From Asterella californica (taxonomy: Eukaryota; Streptophyta; Marchantiopsida; Marchantiales; Aytoniaceae): 64,000 bases of DNA. This document shows positions 57,800 through 64,000 of the stretch, piece after piece. The translations under genes and the position numbers were made by a program. A model generated the notes under the pieces. It was not told where the DNA came from. It saw only the letters and a list, made by a program, of their open reading frames with translations, and searched no databases. The DNA is taken from contig JAYKYS010000010.1 in assembly GCA_036924285.1 (NCBI GenBank), positions 19,815,001 to 19,879,000 of the forward strand. The letters are read 5' to 3'. How positions within the stretch are numbered: position 1 is the first letter of the stretch; every line of letters starts with the position of its first letter.

Positions 57800-58385
57800 T
57801 GTACTTCTGGCGGGGTGGAGGAAAAAGATAAAGTAAAAAACAAAGAGCAAAAATGTCTGTGAGCTGGCACGACAAACCAACTGAGACGAAACATTAATGT
57901 TCTTTTCTGGATCACTAGACCAGACACACCAAGCGAGTTCCTTCAAGATGTTAATGAGATTTATCTAAATATTATAAATAAAAATTAATATTTTAGAAAT
58001 AAATTTTATATTTCTATATACATTATATATTAACTTTAAAACCCATGCCGGATGTTACGGAGAAAATCCATAAGGAGAGTAGGTTGGAACGCACAACAGA
58101 AAAAATAAGTCTGGGCTATAGTTTGTCAGTGTTATTTATTTTCTACGCAGTTTAACTTATCACCTAACCCTTCTCGCCGGAAAAGTTAGGTGATAAATTA
58201 AACTCCCTTGCATATTCTTCTCTTCCGAACTCAGAAGAGGTGAATATGCAAGGAAGTGTACATGAAAGATCGTATTATATGGCCGGGTGGAGAAAAAAGA
58301 ACGTAAAAAACAAGGAGCAAAAATGTCTGAGAGCTGGCACGACAAACCAACTGAGATGAAACATTAATATTCTTTTTTGGGGCCG
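57800..58385. repeat. direct repeat, two ~110-bp copies 470 bp apart
   Basis: AAATGTCTGTGAGCTGGCAC at 57,851 and AAATGTCTGAGAGCTGGCAC at 58,321, both followed by GACAAACCAACTGAGA and ACATTAAT. Similarity starts at about 57,800 and 58,270 (GGGTGGAG.AAAAAG). Both are preceded by GAATATGCA-containing sequence, so a larger repeated unit is likely. Confidence 0.8.
58150..58253. repeat. two consecutive hairpins
   Basis: First: GTTTAACTTATCACCTAAC, 16-bp loop, then its reverse complement with one mismatch (58,150-58,203). Second: CCTTGCATATTCTTCTCTTC, 8-bp loop, reverse complement with two mismatches (about 58,208-58,253). They precede the second copy of the 470-bp-spaced repeat. Confidence 0.75.
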
Positions 58386-58534
58386 TAGGTTTGTATCATG
58401 TCTTGGAAACAGTCATTAAGTCATTATCTCAGAGAACGCTATCTTAATTCTACACTTTTTAAATATAGTAGAACATTATCCATTTTTGTACTTTTAGAAA
58501 CAAGAAGCCACTCTGTACTTGTAGAATATAGTGA

Positions 58535-58575
58535 CGTCTTGGTACAGACTAGGTCTGGGGATTCAACCAGCCTGA
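58535..58575 (+). repeat. tRNA-like SINE head, copy 3
   Basis: CTTGGTACAGACTAGGTCTG then GGGATTCAACCAGCC, aligned with copies 1 and 2 around the same A-box/B-box spacing. It is embedded in a 77-codon ATG frame (58,398-58,631) that is not accepted as a gene. Confidence 0.4.
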
Positions 58576-58631
58576 GCTTGAATCTCACTGCGAAAAGACT
58601 CTGTCTCCGAAATATATTTGAAATTAATTAA

Positions 58632-59337
58632 GACCAAGAGAGTTAAAGGGTCTACATTGTAATTTAGTTATCTTAAAAAGATTATAGAATTTGAAATAAA
58701 TTAGAGAGATGTTTTTGTAATTTGGTTGTCCATAAAACACACAAGGGGAACAAACGATTCTTCGAAGAGTAAACATAATTTGAATTAAAAGACAACATAC
58801 TGTTCAATACAACGATCGAACCGGGAGGAGGTGATAATGCAAGGTTTTCGTTCTGAATATGAATATGCGTTCAGAGCGATATACAAGCAAGCTAGCTTAA
58901 TAGCATCTGTGTCGACTCGGGACCCCTCAAAAACCTTTCATGCTTCTACAGAAGGCAGATTGGATACCGCAGTCGTACCGATGCCCAGTCGACTGCCCGC
59001 ACTATATTTCGCCCCAGTTATTACATCTAGTCCGCGTTCGGCAATGTAAAGCCATATCATGTATTACTAATCGTGAAACTATGTGGAAAATCTTTTGAAG
59101 GCTAGGACAGCGTGGTTAAGTTGTTTAAGACTTAAGTCACACAAACTAAGCCTCATTGGGTGTAGCATTAGTCAAATGATACTTTCTCACAAAGGGTAGC
59201 TTTTTGCGGTCTCTACAAACCAATGCAAGAACCACAACGAAGATCACCGAACGTGACGCTTAGATTGAACGAACGACAGTCCCGCATGTTGTGCACATGA
59301 GACGATGAACTGTATCCAAACCGTTACTTACAATGAA
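58632..59337. other. intergenic DNA, no gene seen
   Basis: No recognisable domain. The 72-codon plus-strand frame 58,831-59,049 starts with GTG and is not supported. Confidence 0.4.
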
Positions 59338-59632
59338 TGCATTCCATGCCTCTACACCCAACTGCGGTGTGCTTTGTCATAAAACGACGTTGTAAGTACT
59401 CGTACCAGCGAATGAGAACATCTTCGTCTAAAGCTTTAGACGAGACTTCGTTGTATCGAGCACAATAGAGAATTACGAACTTTTCAGCATCAATCCCAAT
59501 ACTCCACACCATTAAGGCTAGACCGCCGAGCGTAATCTCAGAGCCCTCGGGTAACCGACTATAGGGAGGGGGACTTAAAAGGGAAAGGGCCTTCAGGTCT
59601 AATCTGTGTAGATTATTGCAAAATGTCGTCAG
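59331..59632 (-). CDS. exon-like open block of an unrecognised gene
   Basis: On the minus strand about 100 codons stay open through KPLTTFCNNLHRLDLKALSL, LSPPPYSRLPEGSEITLGGL, ALMVWSIGIDAEKFVILYCA and DEDVLIRWYEYLQRRF. An acceptor-like TTGTAG lies just before ATAAACC (59,633). A consensus donor GTAAGT interrupts the last codons (about 59,325-59,330), so this looks like an internal exon. I do not recognise the protein. It lies about 1 kb behind the CSN2 stop codon, same strand. An older gene fragment is possible. Confidence 0.4.
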
Positions 59633-60683
59633 AGGTTTATCTACAATCTTTACCCATGGGTTTGACTCTCATTCATACAGGCAGCTGACCCGCTCATGAT
59701 TCTTAACGCAATCTTAACGGTAGACCGTGAAGTGACGAGAGATGTGCCGATGGCAACAGGAGACTGTATCGAACTCATGCATGCCCACGACAAATACACA
59801 TTAATACCACACGAACACAGTCCTGTGGGAGCTGAAGTACATCACTAAAGATACCACCGGAATCCCCATAGATACATACAGTGGCGAGTTCAAACGCATT
59901 CTGCAAGTTCCACCTTAGTTTCAACTTTGTAGGTTTGTGTACAAAGATCTATGGCCAAGTTGAGGACTTGGCAACAACCTTGAGTCCCCGAACAATTAAG
60001 CTCCAATTCTTACAGCCTATGATGCCTGATTCTGTTGCAAGTCCTAACTTTGCATTCGAAAACCAATGCTCAGTGTTATTTGGCTGGAAGAGTACTCATG
60101 GAGTTATCAATGCGCCCCGAGACCTATGCCTGAAAGATTCCATGACACTTTCACAACTTCGTCCGCCAGCATGTAGATGCCCATTCCTGCTTACTTGCAA
60201 ACTTCTGGCACTTACTGCAAGAAACCAGGAACAGAGTACTGCAATGACTTCACGTGACACACTACACAAATACTGTACACTCCCTATACTTCATTTCTTT
60301 TAACCACAAGCTCTTTTCACATATTAGAATTTCACTTTAAGAACCCCATAGTACGAGACACCAGATCTGCACTTACTCTTAGACAACGAGAACTAATAAA
60401 GCTGATAAACGCCTCCTCTCTTCGTTCTATTCGATCGAATTGGGGCAATGAGACATACGCGACACTTCACAGCAAAGACATGCCACGCCACATTCAAATG
60501 CTCTCACTTTTACAAATGAAAACGTAAACTAAGTAGTGTCATAGGGATACCTGGATTGGCCAAGGCCAGCGCCCAATTCCCGAAACTCGCCGAAAAGTGT
60601 ACTGTAGGATTAAATCTAACACTGTCTAGCTTCTATCAATTCTCGTCATCGAAGGGTTCAACCACAAAAACACCCTCCACCAT
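59633..60683. other. downstream region of CSN2
   Basis: This should include the CSN2 3' UTR. Two plus-strand open stretches (59,678-59,848 after an AG, and 59,881-60,303 starting with GTG) show no known domain and are not called. No RNA gene seen. Confidence 0.4.
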
Positions 60684-63600
60684 TTAGCCAATCCTGGTAG
60701 TTACTGTTTGGTACAGAGACTTCAATTGCGTGTTCCACTTGTCAATAGCGGTGTATTTCTTCAGTCCCTTCGACCTAAAACCAGCACAGTGTATTGTTGA
60801 CCATAAGAAAGAGAACCAAAACGAAGACAACCAGCCTGTATAAGAAGAGTAGTCAAAAATCTATGTATAACATCGCCCCAGTTTGATGTCCAGGTAATTC
60901 TGAGAGTTCGTACGCACCTATCTCCCAACTCTAAAAGCTGATTGACTTGATCGATATGACCGTGTACTCTGTTGTCCAGTATCAACGAAACCAGTAACTG
61001 TTCCACGTCCTTCTCGGGTATGTTAAGTTCCTGAAGTCAAGAATAAGCCAGCAGGTTACTCGTGCAAGGTATCGCGTAATTCAAATAGCCGGAATGTAGA
61101 CGACGCCAGACATTCGTTGTTTCAGAACCTTTAGGAGCTGTAACCCTACAACTACAGACCCTTTACCAGACATTCACATATATGTCGAAAATGGCAGATA
61201 TTTATCAAGGACCACCCTTTAGAACATGGGTAACCCGACGTAACTCTCCTCACAGAAGAGACGAGTACTGAAATTCAACATGAAACTCAAAACTATCCTT
61301 TTTCGGTCGCATGGAAAATAACATATTCGCATCTTCTTGTTTCCACGAAGTCCGTCTTCAAAACTGAACTTCGTCACAGCCACAGTTTTGGTTCGTACGC
61401 GGCTAGAGTCTATTCCAAGAACTTTAGAAGAATACGAACAAAAATCTTTAATACCGGGCAATCTAAAATGTACCCATTTCTGTGGCATTCCTCAAAAGCT
61501 TTCACATGAGACGGCAGAGAACGCATACCAAGGATATAAAAGGAATTCGAATTCGAGTATAAGGTTTGATGAGCTTCAACAGAACTTGGGTTCGAATATT
61601 TTTGAGCAAGTCCTCGATGTAATTGCGGATAAATGGATCGTCCATGATGGTCTTTCGGTTGCTCTGTAGTCGATAACACAAAGAGTGTAAACCATGGTAA
61701 ATCCCAAGGAATGCAGTCTAAGCAGATGGAGCGAGCATTAAGTCTACAACCTAATTACCATTATCATAAACGTGACTTGGTTGGTGGTTGGACAACAACC
61801 ACCGACCAACAACAACAACAACAACCCCAACAAGTAGCACGTCCGGGAAACCTGACTCAGGTTGTAGTCAGCTAACCTTCAAAATCTTTTCAAACTCCAG
61901 AATCTCGTTCCGTTGATACGCTGCGACAAGGTTTGTCATAGCTAGAATCTCTGGATCATTCTTATACCTGCAGAGTCTCATGTACAAGCAAGTAAGGCAC
62001 CAACAAACGAGAATAAGATGCAAACGATTTTGCAGCAACCATTTAGACCCAACAAGACGAAACTCTCAAAACCACACCTGAGAAAAATTGTCCTGGTGGA
62101 ATGTAGAGAACATAACGTACAAGCTCAGATATCAAGGTAGCACTTACGGCTTGGCTTCTTGACCATCGAACGGGTTGACTTCAGACTCCATCAACATGTT
62201 CGCAAGCACGAGATACCTGAACACACAATATAGAACACCCTCAGAATAATAGTCTAACATCGGAATACTTAACATCTCGGGCGTATAAACTGAACACACT
62301 TGCAGCGCAAAGATTTCCCCCCTTTCTTCCAAATGCTTGCTACGCATCGACCCAAGCATGGTACGGGCAGTGTTTGTTAACTGATGGAGGCTCCAACACG
62401 GATACGGCTGCAATGCTTGCTTAGTATTGAGGCTTTTGCTTCGAAATCAACTAGGAGAAAATGATAGTTATCTGGCATACTTGAGACACTGGATGCGACG
62501 ATGAGTCCCAGCCTCATCATAGTTCTTGAAAGCATCAAAAAAGTCAGTGGCTGCTTCTGCCCACTGGCGTTCTGCCATATGCATTTTTCCTCCACACTCG
62601 TGAATTATCCCCATAATCCGAGGGTGAGGAATGGCAGACTTTATAGATAATGCCTTCTGGTATAATTGCTGCAAAGACCACAAAATCAACCCTTACTAAT
62701 CGGAGCGTTCTCGAGCTTCTGTAAATTCACAGGATTGTAATCTACTGTGGGAATACTTGATTGGAGTCATGCATCCACCTAATAAGTGCTCTAGCCGTAA
62801 CATCCAGGAGGCAGGGAACACTAGACCCACTGCATGAACACCCAAAATAGTCTGAAGTCCATATGTACCTATCCGGCGCAGTACTTCACATACATTCAAC
62901 AGGCTTCCAACGTTACCTTCAGTTTCTTGTTATTCTTGGTCTCAGTGTACATCTGAATCTCTATAGCATAAACTTCGAGTAACTGAGTTCCCTTCTTCTG
63001 ATCGTCTGAGCCATCCTCTCTTTGGCAAGACTTGTGAAGCTCCTTCAGGATCTGCGCAGAACCCATACTTCAAATCGTAAAACCTTCGCGACCTTCGAAG
63101 GACATGTCCTGCTTTCAAGTTCTTCGAGCATACAAGGCAACACTACACTTCCTTCAAACATTTTATCCGACTCCTCCAGCTAAGAAACATTTGCAGTTAA
63201 GAGGAGAAAGAACAGCGAATTTCAAGGTAATCTTTTGAATCTTAAACAGCATAAAAGAATCTGAAATAACGAATGACATACTAAAATTGACAAAAGACCA
63301 GTAGTAACTCCAACTTCTGATACCGCATTATTTACCTTATTCATGCGGCCATACTCCCCCATATCGAACCATAGTTTACACAACTTCAGGTTGGTCTTGA
63401 ACCATAATCTCTGTACACAAGGAATTCACAGGTTTGCAACCCTGGCCATCAAGAACGCAAATCAATGCCAGCATGGCCGACCATCTCATACTTGTATACG
63501 ATAAAGGAGGACTATAATCCGTCCACTCATGACAGAGAGGTGTATACACTGCTTACACACCGTGCTCACCACCTGACACTCTTATCCGCTGCAAACCAGT

Positions 63601-64000
63601 AACTACACAGCAAGAATTACTAAGGCGCTAGGATTGTCAACGAGGCCAGCCTAGAAAGAGAACGGAGTCTTCTCCAGTAACAATTATCATCCGTCCCAAC
63701 GACAGGATCGTCATGCCAATTGATCTAACTGGAGAGCTGCTCTTTCATAACCCTTCAGGATAACCTTTCCACAAAGGCGAGTCCAGTAAGGATATAGAAA
63801 GGTGAACGAAAGGACAAAATCTTACCTCGTTTTTAGCTTCTTCGAGAACCTTTAATGTGGTTTGATAGAACTCTTGCAAAAGTTCCAAGTTTTGGCTAGC
63901 ACTTCCAGAAACGAAGTCCAATATGTTGTTGATGCACTTTTCGCTGTAATTCCGAGTAACTGCTGATTTTATGTAGGTGAGCATTTCTCTGTAAGCATCC
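60684..64000 (-). CDS. CSN2: COP9 signalosome complex subunit 2 (CSN2), 3' nine exons, 5' end outside the window
   Basis: CSN2 is a PCI-domain subunit of the COP9 signalosome, which removes NEDD8 from cullins in the nucleus and so controls cullin-RING ubiquitin ligases. Exons, 5' to 3' on minus: 64000-63826, 63410-63336, 63051-62917, 62668-62481, 62216-62148, 61967-61877, 61663-61529, 61030-60918, 60774-60684. Introns are GT-AG and every phase matches, giving about 356 codons out of roughly 440. Signature text includes [63 protein letters not shown], the PCI segment [32 protein letters not shown] and the C-terminal [17 protein letters not shown]. The protein is nearly identical to plant CSN2 as I remember it. 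The one oddity is Leu instead of Lys before ELN at the exon 7-8 junction. Probably constitutive; promoter not in window. Confidence 0.96.
61778..61825. repeat. foldback and (CAA)n microsatellite in a CSN2 intron
   Basis: TTGGTTGGTGGTTG (61,777-61,790) and CAACCACCGACCAA (61,796-61,809) pair with one mismatch. They run straight into about six CAA units (61,807-61,825). The site lies in the intron between exons 6 and 7 of CSN2. Confidence 0.7.

Noticed and set aside
59881..60303. 140-codon plus-strand frame
   Set aside because: Starts with GTG, has no known domain and atypical composition. It was left as unannotated CSN2 downstream sequence.
61337..61669. 110-codon plus-strand frame across a CSN2 exon
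   Set aside because: Antisense shadow of CSN2 exon 7 and its intron; the minus strand is clearly coding.

Overview
The window looks like nuclear DNA of a land plant, most likely a bryophyte or lycophyte, though the species cannot be fixed from sequence alone. Two intron-rich housekeeping genes with plant-type proteins and canonical GT-AG introns sit in a large amount of decayed transposon sequence: a CPBP-type (CAAX protease family) membrane protease at 19.6-23.1 kb on the + strand, and COP9 signalosome subunit 2 (CSN2) at 60.7-64 kb on the - strand, running off the right edge. A single-exon gene for an unrecognised one-pass membrane protein lies at 39.2-39.9 kb (-). An orphan exon-like block lies at 59.3-59.6 kb (-).

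Layout. 1-8.6 kb: a Ty3/gypsy element on the - strand with long LTRs (~1.77 kb), its 3' LTR cut by the window edge. It contains gag with a CCHC knuckle, protease, RT, RNase H and integrase, and a perfect ~368-bp tandem duplication breaks its protease. 9.5-15.3 kb: a second, unrelated and more decayed Ty3/gypsy element (-) with striking GTCTTC/GAAGAC enrichment. 15.3-19.5 kb: AT-rich intergenic DNA with a hairpin and a tRNA-like SINE head. 19.6-23.1 kb: CPBP gene. 24.6-28 kb: the 3' LTR and 3' half of a third gypsy copy (-). 28.7-30.5 kb: a large inverted repeat (~600-bp arms) around a 157-bp tandem array. 30.5-31.9 kb: relict sequence.

31.9-37.8 kb: one gypsy element apparently cut in two inside its protease gene by an inversion. 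LTR, gag and the first part of the protease are on the - strand; the rest of the protease, RT and RNase H are on the + strand. 42.5-51 kb: a Helentron-type rolling-circle transposon on the - strand, with a DUF6570-like region, HUH Rep, PIF1-like helicase and a C-terminal endonuclease/exonuclease/phosphatase (EEP) domain. Its Rep domain is split, just before the HUH motif, by a gypsy element (45,907-49,797) with TG...CA ends and a CCGC target duplication. That gypsy's RT in turn carries a ~200-bp AT-rich insertion, so there are three nested insertion layers. 51-58.7 kb: AT-rich DNA with minisatellites, a 470-bp-spaced direct repeat and hairpins.

The cellular genes do not form a pathway together: one is a membrane protease, probably plastid-targeted, and the other a subunit of the cullin deneddylase. 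The most interesting object is the nested Helentron. It keeps the Helentron-specific combination of HUH Rep, helicase and EEP nuclease in a plant genome, but key residues of the helicase and nuclease are lost, so it is a fossil. All transposon genes here carry stops or frameshifts. Coordinates of decayed segments are approximate; exon coordinates of the two spliced genes were derived by hand and keep reading frame through every junction.
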